A stretch of DNA of 64,000 nucleotides. It comes from Bacteroidota bacterium (lineage in GTDB: Bacteria > Bacteroidota > Bacteroidia > Flavobacteriales_E > Vicingaceae). Below the pieces are notes generated by a model that searched no databases, was not told the DNA's origin, and saw only the letters and a list, made by a program, of their open reading frames with translations. Of the stretch, positions 8,665 through 18,248 are shown one piece after another (the stretch's first letter is position 1; every line of letters begins with the position of its first letter). The position numbers and the translations under genes were made by a program. The stretch spans positions 62,001-126,000 of the forward strand of contig JABFGJ010000005.1 in assembly GCA_013112545.1 (NCBI GenBank), in the 5' to 3' direction.

Positions 8665-8753
8665 TTTTCAAAAGTAATTAGTCGAGTTTAATATAAAGCA
8701 ATTTAGCTGCTTTTTTAACTGGGTTTCCTAATTTCGCAGCAAAATATAATGTC

Positions 8754-10505
8754 ATGCTTCGAACACACAATTGTGGAGAAATCCGAATAGAAAACTTAAA
8801 CGAAAAAGTAACTCTAAGCGGTTGGGTTCAAAAATCTAGGGATTTAGGGGGATTAACTTTTGTCGATTTAAGAGATCGTTATGGAATCACACAACTGACT
8901 TTTAACATGGATGAGAATGCTGATTTATGTAAACAAGCCAGGGGTTTGGGGCGTGAGTTTGTCATTCAGGTCATTGGAATTGTTATTGAAAGAAGCAGTA
9001 AAAACAAAAATATTCCGACTGGTGAAATTGAAATTCTGGTTGACAAATTACATGTGTTAAACAGCTCAAAAACACCTCCATTTACCATAGAAGATGAAAC
9101 AGATGGTGGCGAAGAATTGAGAATGAAATACCGCTATTTAGATTTGAGAAGAAAGCCTGTTCAACAAGGTTTATTTTTAAGACACAAGTTGGCGAAGGAA
9201 GTTAGAAACTATTTAGATTCTAAAGATTTTATTGAGGTTGAAACGCCAGTTTTAATTAAATCAACTCCGGAAGGTGCGCGTGATTTTGTGGTTCCATCAC
9301 GAATGAATGCAGGACAGTTTTACGCTTTACCACAGTCACCACAAACCTTTAAGCAATTGTTGATGGTTGGCGGTTTTGACCGTTATTTTCAGTTAGTAAA
9401 ATGTTTTAGAGATGAAGATTTAAGAGCCGACAGGCAGCCTGAATTTACTCAAATAGATTGCGAAATGGCTTTTGTAGAACAAGAAGACATTTTATCCACT
9501 TTCGAGCAGATGATGCGCCATTTGTTTAAGGCCGTTTTGGATGTTAAGCTAAACGAATTTCCGAGAATGGATTATGCAGACGCTATGCGCTTGTATGGTT
9601 CTGACAAACCAGATATTCGATTTGGAATGCCTTTCGTTGAACTAAATGATGTTACTCAGAACAAAGGCTTCCAAATATTTGATGATGCTGAGTTGGTGCT
9701 GGGAATATGCGCTAAAGGAGCTGCAGAATACACTCGAAAACAATTAGATGCTTTAACTGACTATGTGAAGCGACCACAAGTTGGTGCAATAGGTTTGGTG
9801 TATGCCAAAATGAATGAAGATGGCAGTATTAAATCTTCTGTTGATAAATTTTATACGCAAGAAGATCTAACCGTTTGGGCTGAAAAAATGGGCGCTGAAA
9901 AAGGCGATTTGATTTTAATAATTTCTGGCGATAAGCATAAAAGTCGTTCAGCGATGAGTGAATTACGCTTGCATTTAGGTTCTCAATTGGGATTAAGAAG
10001 CAAAAACAAATTTGCTCCGCTTTGGGTCACTGATTTTCCTTTATTAGAATGGGACGAAGAAACAAAACGTTTTCATGCCATGCACCATCCGTTTACTTCA
10101 CCAAAAACAGAAGACTTAGGACTCATAGAAACTGAACCAGGAAAAGTTAGAGCCAATGCTTACGACATGGTAATTAATGGTGTAGAAGTTGGCGGCGGTT
10201 CCATTCGAATTCACAACAAAGAATTGCAAAACAAGATGTTGAGCCTCTTAGGTTTTTCGCAAGAAGAAGCTAGAGCTCAGTTCGGATTTTTAATGGATGC
10301 TTTTGAATATGGTGCTCCTCCTCATGGAGGAATCGCTTTAGGGTTTGACAGAATGTGTTCATTGTTTGGCGGCTCTGATTCTATTCGAGATTATATCGCT
10401 TTCCCCAAAAACAATTCGGGTAGAGATGTGATGATAGATGCTCCTGCGCCAATTGCTAAAGAACAGTTAGTTGAATTGGGTTTGGAGGTTAAAATACAGT
10501 CTTAA
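8754..10505 (+). CDS. aspS: Aspartate-tRNA ligase
   Basis: A 583-residue class II synthetase of the bacterial type. In order: an N-terminal OB-fold anticodon-binding domain ([23 protein letters not shown] split around residues 19-41), motif 1 region with [20 protein letters not shown], and motif 2 with [18 protein letters not shown]. The bacterial GAD insertion follows at about residues 290-410, then motif 3 with [15 protein letters not shown] near the C-terminus. Length and domain order are normal. A -7-like TAATTTCG (8729-8736) lies shortly before the ATG. The stop codon is the first base of a repeated terminator-like segment (10503-10566). Confidence 0.98.
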   Translation: MLRTHNCGEIRIENLNEKVTLSGWVQKSRDLGGLTFVDLRDRYGITQLTFNMDENADLCKQARGLGREFVIQVIGIVIERSSKNKNIPTGEIEILVDKLHVLNSSKTPPFTIEDETDGGEELRMKYRYLDLRRKPVQQGLFLRHKLAKEVRNYLDSKDFIEVETPVLIKSTPEGARDFVVPSRMNAGQFYALPQSPQTFKQLLMVGGFDRYFQLVKCFRDEDLRADRQPEFTQIDCEMAFVEQEDILSTFEQMMRHLFKAVLDVKLNEFPRMDYADAMRLYGSDKPDIRFGMPFVELNDVTQNKGFQIFDDAELVLGICAKGAAEYTRKQLDALTDYVKRPQVGAIGLVYAKMNEDGSIKSSVDKFYTQEDLTVWAEKMGAEKGDLILIISGDKHKSRSAMSELRLHLGSQLGLRSKNKFAPLWVTDFPLLEWDEETKRFHAMHHPFTSPKTEDLGLIETEPGKVRANAYDMVINGVEVGGGSIRIHNKELQNKMLSLLGFSQEEARAQFGFLMDAFEYGAPPHGGIALGFDRMCSLFGGSDSIRDYIAFPKNNSGRDVMIDAPAPIAKEQLVELGLEVKIQS

Positions 10506-10784
10506 ATGTAGCTTAACCCTTCCCATTTTGAAAATTTGAAGGCTTGGTTTGGACTGCGTAACACCTATTATACCAATTAAGTTTTAAAATGCCGTAAATA
10601 ATTATATAACTCCCATTTTAAAACGTAGATTCCGATAGCTATCGGAAGGTAAATCCACCTCGGCGGACACGTGCCGAATACTTAGATAACGAGTAAACGA
10701 GGAACGAAGTGTACGACACGTGTCCGCCCTTTTGGAGGATTAGATAACTATATCGGTATTAATGAATATTCTACTGATCTATTT
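10503..10784. repeat. Left copy of duplicated aspS-downstream segment, split by an insert
   Basis: Bases 10503-10566 match 11482-11545 at 59 of 64 positions, and 10760-10784 match 11548-11572 at 24 of 25. In the right copy the two parts are separated by only 2 bp. Here they are split by 193 bp. The first part holds a decayed version of the TTTTGAAAA-centred palindrome and starts on the aspS stop codon. Confidence 0.85.
10567..10759. mobile_element. Palindrome-rich short insert, MITE/REP-like
   Basis: This 193-bp stretch is absent from the otherwise matching right copy, so it looks inserted. Its ends carry a short imperfect inverted repeat, ATACC(A/G)AT (10570-10577 and 10752-10759, 7 of 8). 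Inside are a perfect 18-bp palindrome (10631-10648, TTCCGATAGCTATCGGAA) and a 12-bp inverted repeat GGCGGACACGTG / CACGTGTCCGCC (10663-10674, 10717-10728). It is more GC-rich than its flanks and has no coding potential. Confidence 0.55.
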
Positions 10785-10825
10785 CGAACCTAGCAATAAA
10801 TTATACACGTGTTGGCAAACGCAAT

Positions 10826-11125
10826 TTATTTGACATTAAGTTTTTTATTGTCTTGTCTATTATCCCAGAATGAAACTATTTCGATGGTATCTTTTTTTAT
10901 TTCATAGAAAATCATATAAACTTTCATTGGTATTACGCGTGTTTTTTTATTTGATGTTAATCGTCCAATAAATTCGCTTTTTGAGAGCGTTTTTAATAAA
11001 TTTTCTGTTTCATCAAGAAGTTTTAAACTATATGTAGCAGATTCATTTCTATCAATATAAAATTCAAGAATATCTCGAAACTCTGATTTGGCTATATCTG
11101 ACCAAATTATTTTTTTGCTAGCCAT
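10826..11125 (-). CDS. RelE/ParE family toxin
   Basis: A 99-residue protein of the RelE/ParE fold: IIWSDIAKSEFRDILEFYI at the N-terminus, a central basic strand with KKTRVIPMKVYMIFYEI, and a C-terminal IEIVSFWDNRQDNKK, where family members show W..R.D. RelE-type members cut mRNA on the ribosome while ParE-type members poison gyrase. The sequence is closer to the ParE/plasmid-stabilisation side, but the target cannot be decided by eye. Its start overlaps the end of the antitoxin gene by 19 bp, as is common in type II modules. Confidence 0.85.
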   Translation of the reverse strand: MASKKIIWSDIAKSEFRDILEFYIDRNESATYSLKLLDETENLLKTLSKSEFIGRLTSNKKTRVIPMKVYMIFYEIKKDTIEIVSFWDNRQDNKKLNVK

Positions 11126-11343
11126 TCTTTCATTTCGGAAATTACAGATTCGTTACTTGAAAACTGACCATTTTTTATTTGTTTTCTACCAATTGAAATT
11201 GCATCTTTTTGTTCAGGCGATAATTGGTATAGTTCCTGTTCGGATGCATCAAATATTGTCTGAAGAGCTCTTAAAAAGTTTAAATCTTTAGAATCCTTAA
11301 TTCTCGAAATCAAGTTATTTTTTATTTGAGCAGTCGTAACCAT
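11107..11343 (-). CDS. Antitoxin of the RelE/ParE module
   Basis: A 78-residue, mostly helical and charged protein placed directly upstream of the toxin gene and overlapping it. It contains IGRKQIKNGQFSSNESVISE, which resembles the toxin-binding C-terminal segment of Bacteroidota antitoxins of this type, followed by EMKEWLAKK. The N-terminal part (TTAQIKNNLISRIKDSKDLN) is probably the dimerisation or DNA-binding part, but no clear ribbon-helix-helix is visible. It should bind and silence the toxin and repress the shared promoter. Confidence 0.8.
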   Translation of the reverse strand: MVTTAQIKNNLISRIKDSKDLNFLRALQTIFDASEQELYQLSPEQKDAISIGRKQIKNGQFSSNESVISEMKEWLAKK

Positions 11344-11481
11344 TTTAATCCAATTTTTACTTTAATCAAAAATAGTGATTTTTGTTCAGTTCTCTAATTT
11401 TCGCGTATGAGTTTTTATGTTTGCCAACAACTAAATATAACACACTTTATCGCATCAAATACCCAGTTGCTTTCCAAAAAC

Positions 11482-11573
11482 TAAATGTAGCTTAAGCCTT
11501 CCAATTTTGAAAATTGGAAGGCTTGGTTTGGATTGCGGAACACCTTTTAATGAATATTCTACTGAGCTATTTT
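11482..11573. repeat. Right, uninterrupted copy of the aspS-downstream segment
   Basis: This copy matches the left copy (10503-10566 and 10760-10784) and joins its two parts with only 2 bp between them, so it shows the ancestral arrangement. It ends in the promoter region of the 723-aa gene. Together the copies bracket the toxin-antitoxin cassette. Confidence 0.85.
11494..11524. terminator. Perfect TTTTGAAAA-centred palindrome, probable terminator
   Basis: A 15-bp perfect inverted repeat around a single G: AAGCCTTCCAATTTT at 11494-11508 and its complement at 11510-11524. There is no long T-run after it. It has the same layout as the palindrome at 37952-37984, and a decayed form lies right after aspS. 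Confidence 0.5.
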
Positions 11574-11628
11574 AGTTTATTCAATTTTGTGTATTTTTAT
11601 TTTACTAATATAATAGAAAAAACCTATC

Positions 11629-13800
11629 ATGAAACAATTTTTAATCCTTTTTATATCAAGTATCTTCTTTTCAACTACACTTAATGGTCAAACGCCATCT
11701 CAGGTATTTGAATGGGTAAATTATATCAATAATCCTAGCCGGTTTTATCCTACAAGTGGTAAATCAATCGCTCTTGAAAATGGGAGCTCTATTTCTGTTG
11801 GTGTTTTTAAGGACAACATTGATTTTGACAATGGGCCTGGAACACACATTTTAAGCGCCCCAAACGTTGGATACAACATTTATGTCTTAAAATTAGATAG
11901 TCTAGGAAAATTTTTATGGGTAAAACAATTTGAAAATCAATCTTCTGTGGGTAATTTTCCAAGTAACCTAAGTATAAGAGTACTTCCAAATGGCAACATT
12001 GCAATTGGTGGTGGGTTTGCTGGTTCAGTTGATTTTGATCCCGGTCCTGGAACTTTTATTCTTACTTCAAACTCTCCAACTAATTATGCTAATAACGCTT
12101 TTGTTACAATATTAAATTCGTCTGGAAATTTTATTTCTGCATTTTCATTTGGAGAGGCAATAACTGGATTCGGCCCTAATCACTGCTACGCCAAAGACTT
12201 GGCAGTTGACATGCAGGGCAATATTTATCTTACTGGGCACAATGAAGGGTATTCTGATATAGACCCAGGTACTGGACAAGCTATTATTACCAAGCTGTAT
12301 CCAGGTGGCACAACCGTTTTTTCAAGTTTTTTAGTCAAATTTAATTCAGCAGGAAACTATCTATGGCACAATCAATTTGTGTCAAACAATTCATCTGCAA
12401 ACTCCTTGGCCATTTCACCTACAGGTCACATTTATGTAGCGGGAACTTATAGAGACACCCTATTTGATAATAACTTCAATCCCATCTCTAATACTAGTTT
12501 CAATAATTCAGTGGCTAATGCTTTCGTAAACAAGTACAATTCAGCCGGCAATTTAATATGGGCCAAAACATTTGAAGATCAAAGAGTTTCGGCTAATGCG
12601 AGCGGCTATGGGTCTGAACCTTCAGATATCCAATTGGATGCTAATCAAAATGTGTATGTTGTAGGGTATGTAAGAGACACTACCGACTTTGATCCCGATC
12701 CAATTCAAAGCCACGTTATTATACCGAGTAATCCAAGCGCCTTTCTGGCAAAAATAGACAGCAATGGCAATTATATAAATGCATTTATTCTTGATTCCCA
12801 AGATTTTTCACAAGCAACTAGCCTAGCAATAGATCTTCAAAATGAGGTTTATATCGCAGGCGCATTCAGCGGAACAATTGATGTCGATCCCAGTAATGGT
12901 AGCACTACTTACAACACCCTTTTTACTTCAGGATATTCAGGTTTTATAGCTAAATATACTTCTAGTGGCAATTACTTATGGTCCAGGTCTTTACTAACTT
13001 CATCTCCAGGAGATTGGTTTGGGTGGTTAGATGTCGCCGTATCTAACAACTATAAAGTTTTAATAGATGGCTCGATAGGTTATTATACTCATGTTCCTAC
13101 TACCTATAATTTCAACCCTCCCTTTGCAAATGGGATTGTATCTTCTTCTGGAAATATTGACATGTTTTTATTCCAACTAAATCAATGCTACACTGACCGC
13201 GACACCATTTCTGCTTATGGTTGTACTTCTTACTTTTCACCAGATGAAAATACTTATACAAGCTCTGGAATATACATAGATACCCTGTATAATGAAGGAG
13301 GTTGCGATAGTATTTTGTATATAAACCTCAGTCTTGGCCAAGCAGACACCGTTGTATTACGCAAAAGCCATGTTCGCTTAGAAGCTAGAACAGCAAATAA
13401 AGCATACCAATGGTTGGATTGTAATAATGGCTATGCTCCGATACCGGGGGCAAATCAAAAATCTTTCACAGCCACTTCGAACGGAAGTTATGCACTTCGT
13501 ATTACAGATGGGGCGTGTAGAGATACTTCAGCATGCTTTAGTATTTTAAGTGTTGGTCTAGATGATTATGGAAGTGAAGCTGCATTTAGCATTTTTCCAA
13601 ACCCAAGTTCAGGAGAGTTTAATCTCTCATCAAGAAAAAAAGTTTCAAGCATAGTGATCTTCAACATTAAACAACAACTGGTGAGCACAATAGAAAAACC
13701 AGGGAATCAATTTCAAATTAAGGAGGGCCCGGGTTTGTATTTTGTGAAGTTCAAGTTTTTTGATGGAAGTGAGCGAATGGAAAAGGTGATGAAGCATTAA
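11629..13800 (+). CDS. Secreted SBBP-like repeat protein with T9SS type A sorting domain
   Basis: A 723-residue cargo protein. After a signal peptide (LILFISSIFFSTTLNG) it has repeated blades of the form VDFDPGPGT, then FVTILNSSGNF or FLVKFNSAGNYLW, and NIYLTGH or VYVVGYVRDT. Such SBBP-type repeats likely form a beta-propeller across residues ~35-515. One Cys repeat of the CDSIV type follows at ~520-565 (YGCTSYFSPDENTYTSSGIY, then GGCDSILYINLSL). The tail is a type A sorting domain (FSIFPNPSSGEFNLSS ... GLYFVKFKFFDG). The same CDSIV repeat occurs nine times in the 4116-aa protein at 50498. It is probably a released or surface-held protein of unknown function. Confidence 0.85.
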   Translation: MKQFLILFISSIFFSTTLNGQTPSQVFEWVNYINNPSRFYPTSGKSIALENGSSISVGVFKDNIDFDNGPGTHILSAPNVGYNIYVLKLDSLGKFLWVKQFENQSSVGNFPSNLSIRVLPNGNIAIGGGFAGSVDFDPGPGTFILTSNSPTNYANNAFVTILNSSGNFISAFSFGEAITGFGPNHCYAKDLAVDMQGNIYLTGHNEGYSDIDPGTGQAIITKLYPGGTTVFSSFLVKFNSAGNYLWHNQFVSNNSSANSLAISPTGHIYVAGTYRDTLFDNNFNPISNTSFNNSVANAFVNKYNSAGNLIWAKTFEDQRVSANASGYGSEPSDIQLDANQNVYVVGYVRDTTDFDPDPIQSHVIIPSNPSAFLAKIDSNGNYINAFILDSQDFSQATSLAIDLQNEVYIAGAFSGTIDVDPSNGSTTYNTLFTSGYSGFIAKYTSSGNYLWSRSLLTSSPGDWFGWLDVAVSNNYKVLIDGSIGYYTHVPTTYNFNPPFANGIVSSSGNIDMFLFQLNQCYTDRDTISAYGCTSYFSPDENTYTSSGIYIDTLYNEGGCDSILYINLSLGQADTVVLRKSHVRLEARTANKAYQWLDCNNGYAPIPGANQKSFTATSNGSYALRITDGACRDTSACFSILSVGLDDYGSEAAFSIFPNPSSGEFNLSSRKKVSSIVIFNIKQQLVSTIEKPGNQFQIKEGPGLYFVKFKFFDGSERMEKVMKH

Positions 13801-14123
13801 CGAGTATTTCAGTGCTGTAGGGGGTTGTAAACAATCCTGCATTGTCTTTCATACTCCTTATTTGATATTTCAAATATAAATAATTACTAGATTAGTTTAC
13901 CGCAGGGTGCATCTGTTTGTATTCTATGGTTTTTACAAGATTTGTCTCAGACTGCTAATCCGAGACTACAGTAAATCTGCTAAAAAACAAAACTTGATGT
14001 GAACGCAATCTTTTTTGTTATGAAGGATAGAATTTTTAACATTAAAATATATTTAGCCGCATAACATATAAACAATTTATTAAGTTTGATACCTTTTGGT
14101 CAACGGTTATATAGCTTTAATGC
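13801..14123. other. Intergenic region with no gene seen
   Basis: 323 bp between two same-strand cargo genes. No ORF with a recognisable product was seen. An imperfect stem (AGATTT-GTCTC at 13938-13948 against GAGAC...AAATCT at 13962-13978) is the only structure found. No convincing promoter was located in front of 14124. Confidence 0.4.
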
Positions 14124-17100
14124 ATGCAGAAACTCTATTTATTCCTTTTCAGCTTATTTATAGTTACATACACGTATAGTCAAACGGGTCCTGGAGGTGT
14201 TGGTAATTCTAGCTCAAATTTAATTTGGGTAAAAGCAGACGAAATACCTGCTTTACTAGATAATGATTTAGTGACGAGTTGGCCTGACTTTTCTGGAAAC
14301 TCTAACAACCTAGACCAACCTTCAGCAAGTTTTCAACCCATTTTTAAAACCGGCATATTGAACGGCAAACCAGTTGTTCGGTTCAACAAAGCCGCAAGTC
14401 GATTGAGAAAAACTAGCTTTAGCTCTCCTACTACTGCTTTAACAGCAATTTATGTTAACTCTAATGCGGACAGCGATGATGGAATTATTTCTTATGCTAG
14501 CTCATCTTCGGCCAATGATTTTCTATTATTTAATAGTTCTAACATCCAATTTTGGATTAATAATGTCAGCGCAAGTTCTGGTGTAAGCGTTAACAATAGT
14601 GCTTTTCACATCGTAAACGCTTCTTGGCAAAGCAGCAATGGCAACACTGTGGTTTGGAAAGACGGCACAAAAAGCTTTACTTCAACTTTAAGAACAGGAG
14701 GAACCATTACAAGTGGAGGCTCTATCGCTTTAGCACATGAACAAGATGCTATAGACGGCAATTATGAAGCAAGTCAAGTACATGAGGGTGATTTTGCAGA
14801 AGTCATATTGTTCAATACCTATATTAATGATGCGCAGCACATTATTATTGCAAATTACTTAGCTGCCAAATACAACTTAAGCATATCTAACGATTATTAT
14901 TCTTATCAAGCTACTCATGGTTATGATGTTGCGGGAATTGGTAGAGAGGACGCTTCAAACACTCATACTGAAGCTCAATCGGATTCTATTTTACAACTAG
15001 GAAACCCAAGTGCCCTAGATGCCAATAAAGAGTATTTATTATTTGGCCATGAAAATGGAGATGTTAGTTCTTGGACGACTACTGAAGCTCCAGATGCAGG
15101 GGTTAATATACAACGAATAGCCAGAGAATGGAGAATCGATGAAACAGGAGATTTAGGAACTATCGATTTTACTATTGATGCTGCTAACTTACCCACATTA
15201 CCTGCTGGACATACCATGTATGCTTTAATGATTGATAGCGATGGAGATTTTAGCAGTGGCGCCTTAGTTTATGAAATGGTTTTAAACGCAGGAACTGAAT
15301 ACGAGGTTCTGGGAATTGAAGTAGCGGATGGAGATTATGTTTCCATTGCTGTTTTAGACCCCAAAGTACAGCATACCTTAGCCGCCTCAAGCGGTTTTGA
15401 ACCCAACAATGCTGTAATAGAGGTTAGTCTGAATTTTATACCAGAAAGCGACAGAACGGTTGACTATACTACTGCCGATGGAACAGCACTAGTGGCTCAA
15501 CCAGACTACACCGCAGTAGCAGGTGCTACTTTAACTATTTTAGCTGGTAACCAAACCCAAACCTACACGATTAATGTTACAAACGATATACTAGTGGAGT
15601 TAAGTGAAAATTTCACTATCACATTAAGCAATCCTTCAGCAGGCATCGATTTAGGTACAAATACGGTACACACCTACACCATTAACGACGATGATGATAC
15701 AAGGAAAATCTATTTTAATTTAGCTATTTCTTCTGGTAATGAAAACATTTCTCCTGTAAACATTGCCATTAGCATAAATAATGTGGATGCAGTAAATCCA
15801 ACAACTGTAGATTATGCCGTAAGTGGTGGAACAGCAACAGGCTCGGGAACAGATTTTACTTTAGCCTCAGGCACTGCAACCATTCCTGCAGGAGCTACAA
15901 CAACAAACATTGTTTTAACTGTTGTTGATGATATTATTTATGAGTTAGACGAAACCATAATTATAGAACTATCAAATCCTACCAATTCGAATTTAGATGG
16001 AGTTATGCCCTTAGGCGGAACTGGTTTTCTAGAACATACGTTTACTATTCTAAATGAAGATCCTGCCCCAGAGATAGAATTTGATGTCAGCTCAAGTTCT
16101 GGAAGTGAGACGTTAAGTCCAGTACTTATTCAAGTGAACCTTGATCCAGTTTCAGGAATTGATGCAAGTGCAAGCTACACCGTAACAGGCACTGCTACTG
16201 GCTCGGGAACAGACTATACCTTAGCTAATGGAACGATTAGCATAACAGCAGGAAATACAAGCAATACCATATCGCTTATCATTCATGATGATTTAATAAA
16301 TGAATTAGACGAAACTGTAATTATAACTCTAAGTGCGCCTGTACACGCCACTTTAGGAGCAAATACTAGTTATACTTACACCATTATAGACGATGAAGAA
16401 TTTGGCTATATTGGCCCTGGAGGGGTGGGCGATGCTACAACTAATAAATTGTGGGTAAAACCCGAAGATTTAAGCGTGGTTGCTGATGCCACCGACATTA
16501 GCGCTTGGTCTGATGTATCTGGAAATGCAAATCATTTAGCACAAAGTAATGCTAGTTTTAAGCCGAGGTATTACAATAATGTAATTAATGGTAAACCAGT
16601 AGCTCGATTTAATCAGGCAAACGGGAGGCTAGTTCGCAACCCGTTTACAGGCTTTCCGACTACAGAAATATCTACTTATTTTGTCAATAAAAATGGAGAC
16701 TCTGGAGATGGCTTAGTCTCTTATGCTCCATCAAGTGCTAAAAACAATGATTACTTGTTGTTTAATAGTGCAAACTTATCGACCTATATCGCAGGAAGTA
16801 ATACCTCAACTTCAAGTGCCATTAATGGTAATGTTTTTAGAATTATTAACCACACTTGGAGAAGTTCTGACGGACAAAATAAACTTTATGTTAATGGCAC
16901 ACAAACCTATTCGGGGGTTTTATCCACAGGCAATTCTATAACTTCTGGTGGTTCGCTTGCTATTGCAGGTGAGCAAGATGCTGTTGATGCTAGTTATGAT
17001 GCAGGACAATCGCATCAAGGTGATTTTGCAGAAGTGATTATTTATAATGCTGTATTAAATACGGCTAGAAAAAAGATAGTCGATAATTATTTAGCAGCTA

Positions 17101-18125
17101 AATACAATTTAACCATCTCTTCTGATTTGTACAGTTTTGATGCACCTGGTACTTTTGAAAATGAAGTTGCAGGAATCGGAAAAGATGACAATAACAATTT
17201 TCATGATGATGCTCAGGGAAGTTCCATTGTAAGGATTAAGAATCCTTCAAGTTTAGATAATGGAGATTTTCTATTGTGGGGTCACAATAATGCTGACCGC
17301 TCACTAGATACTGTTGATGTTCCTATTGGTATTGACAACCGCATGAATCGAGTTTGGAGAATACAAGAGACTGGCGATATTGGTACTGTTACGGTAGAGA
17401 TAGACTTAGATGCATTTGTTATTGGAAGTGATGCAGATTTGTTTCTGGTCATAGATTCAGATGATGGCTCTTTTGTAAATTCTTCTCTAACAGCAATTTC
17501 AAGTTATGCTGGAAAAATTGCAACTTTCGACAATGTTAATCTCTCTAATGGTGACTACATTTCCATAGCAAGTGCTGTGAGAGCGAACCCTCTGCCTATT
17601 GAACTAATTGAGTTTAATGCGCTTTTAAAACATGATAAAGTAGAGTTAACCTGGTCAACTGCAAGCGAAATAAACAACGACTACTTTACCATAGAAAGAA
17701 CTAAAGATGGATTTCATTGGCAAGAAATATTGACTGTAAAAGGAGCCGGTAATTCTACTGAACTACTCCACTACAAAACAATTGATAAGAGCCCAATACA
17801 TGGAACATCTTATTACCGTTTAAAACAAACAGACTTTAATGGAGACTCGGAAACATCAGATCCAGTAGCAATTAATTATCACGCGAAAACTGCACATGGA
17901 TTAAAGGTTTATCCAAATCCGACACAAGGAAATGTAACCATAGAGGGCTTTTCAAAAGAATTAAATGACATTCGAGTGTATAGTTTACTAGGGAAAGATT
18001 TAACAAAAAACATTCAATTCATCAGTAAAAGCGAAACTAGAGTTGTGATAAGTATAGCTAAGCTAATCAAGGGAACATACCTTATTAAAGCCGACAACTC
18101 TTTTCAATACATAATTAAAGAATAA
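14124..18125 (+). CDS. Large secreted protein with Calx-beta repeats and duplicated LamG-like module, T9SS type A
   Basis: A 1333-residue protein with a signal peptide (LYLFLFSLFIVTYTYS). Residues ~21-415 form a LamG-like module plus a linker, with GPGGVGNSSSNLIWVKADE, NGKPVVRFN, HEGDFAEVILFN and NYLAAKYNLSIS. Three Calx-beta repeats follow at about 417-526, 530-648 and 650-760 (DYTAVAGATLTI-type and ELDETVIITLS-type strands). The LamG-like module then recurs at ~763-1155 (GPGGVGDATTNKLWVKPED, NGKPVARFN, HQGDFAEVIIYN). A region near 1160-1260 (ELIEFNALLKHDKVELTWST) resembles the FN3-like domain that often precedes a type A tail. The sorting domain is ~1263-1333 (LKVYPNPTQGNVTIEG). The role is probably adhesion or carbohydrate binding, but this is inferred from domain types only. 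Confidence 0.85.
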   Translation: MQKLYLFLFSLFIVTYTYSQTGPGGVGNSSSNLIWVKADEIPALLDNDLVTSWPDFSGNSNNLDQPSASFQPIFKTGILNGKPVVRFNKAASRLRKTSFSSPTTALTAIYVNSNADSDDGIISYASSSSANDFLLFNSSNIQFWINNVSASSGVSVNNSAFHIVNASWQSSNGNTVVWKDGTKSFTSTLRTGGTITSGGSIALAHEQDAIDGNYEASQVHEGDFAEVILFNTYINDAQHIIIANYLAAKYNLSISNDYYSYQATHGYDVAGIGREDASNTHTEAQSDSILQLGNPSALDANKEYLLFGHENGDVSSWTTTEAPDAGVNIQRIAREWRIDETGDLGTIDFTIDAANLPTLPAGHTMYALMIDSDGDFSSGALVYEMVLNAGTEYEVLGIEVADGDYVSIAVLDPKVQHTLAASSGFEPNNAVIEVSLNFIPESDRTVDYTTADGTALVAQPDYTAVAGATLTILAGNQTQTYTINVTNDILVELSENFTITLSNPSAGIDLGTNTVHTYTINDDDDTRKIYFNLAISSGNENISPVNIAISINNVDAVNPTTVDYAVSGGTATGSGTDFTLASGTATIPAGATTTNIVLTVVDDIIYELDETIIIELSNPTNSNLDGVMPLGGTGFLEHTFTILNEDPAPEIEFDVSSSSGSETLSPVLIQVNLDPVSGIDASASYTVTGTATGSGTDYTLANGTISITAGNTSNTISLIIHDDLINELDETVIITLSAPVHATLGANTSYTYTIIDDEEFGYIGPGGVGDATTNKLWVKPEDLSVVADATDISAWSDVSGNANHLAQSNASFKPRYYNNVINGKPVARFNQANGRLVRNPFTGFPTTEISTYFVNKNGDSGDGLVSYAPSSAKNNDYLLFNSANLSTYIAGSNTSTSSAINGNVFRIINHTWRSSDGQNKLYVNGTQTYSGVLSTGNSITSGGSLAIAGEQDAVDASYDAGQSHQGDFAEVIIYNAVLNTARKKIVDNYLAAKYNLTISSDLYSFDAPGTFENEVAGIGKDDNNNFHDDAQGSSIVRIKNPSSLDNGDFLLWGHNNADRSLDTVDVPIGIDNRMNRVWRIQETGDIGTVTVEIDLDAFVIGSDADLFLVIDSDDGSFVNSSLTAISSYAGKIATFDNVNLSNGDYISIASAVRANPLPIELIEFNALLKHDKVELTWSTASEINNDYFTIERTKDGFHWQEILTVKGAGNSTELLHYKTIDKSPIHGTSYYRLKQTDFNGDSETSDPVAINYHAKTAHGLKVYPNPTQGNVTIEGFSKELNDIRVYSLLGKDLTKNIQFISKSETRVVISIAKLIKGTYLIKADNSFQYIIKE

Positions 18126-18169
18126 CTCGAATTAGATTTGATATTCAGACTAATTACTTTTAAATAGTA

Positions 18170-18233
18170 TAGTTGGTTGACTGGTTTAAACAAAAAAAGC
18201 TGTGGAGTAAAACTCCACAGCGCTAACCAACTA
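18170..18233 (-). terminator. Terminator between convergent genes
   Basis: A perfect 10-bp stem GCTGTGGAGT (18199-18208) / ACTCCACAGC (18212-18221) with an AAA loop sits inside a second pair, TAGTTGGTT (18170-18178) / AACCAACTA (18225-18233). An A7 run just left of the inner stem gives a U-tract for minus-strand transcripts, so it mainly ends the operon 25105-18249. Confidence 0.8.
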
Positions 18234-18248
18234 ATTTAAATGAAAAAA

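Larger units (their letters stand above)
10810..11429. mobile_element. Toxin-antitoxin cassette bounded by 11-bp inverted repeats
   Basis: TGTTGGCAAAC at 10810-10820 and its exact complement at 11419-11429 enclose only the toxin and antitoxin genes. Just outside, TAAATTATACAC (10797-10808) and TAAATATAACAC (11432-11443) agree at 10 of 12 positions and could be an aged target duplication. There is no transposase, so the cassette would have to be moved in trans, or the repeats have another role. Confidence 0.5.

Noticed and set aside
10810..11429. Integron-type cassette ends
   Set aside because: GTTGGCA and TGCCAAC resemble but do not fit the GTTRRRY / RYYYAAC core sites, and there is no attC-like folded structure or integrase.
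13938..13978. Stem with AGATTT-GTCTC arms in the 13.8-14.1 kb gap
   Set aside because: The loop is asymmetric and there is no T-run; it is too weak to call a terminator or an RNA gene.
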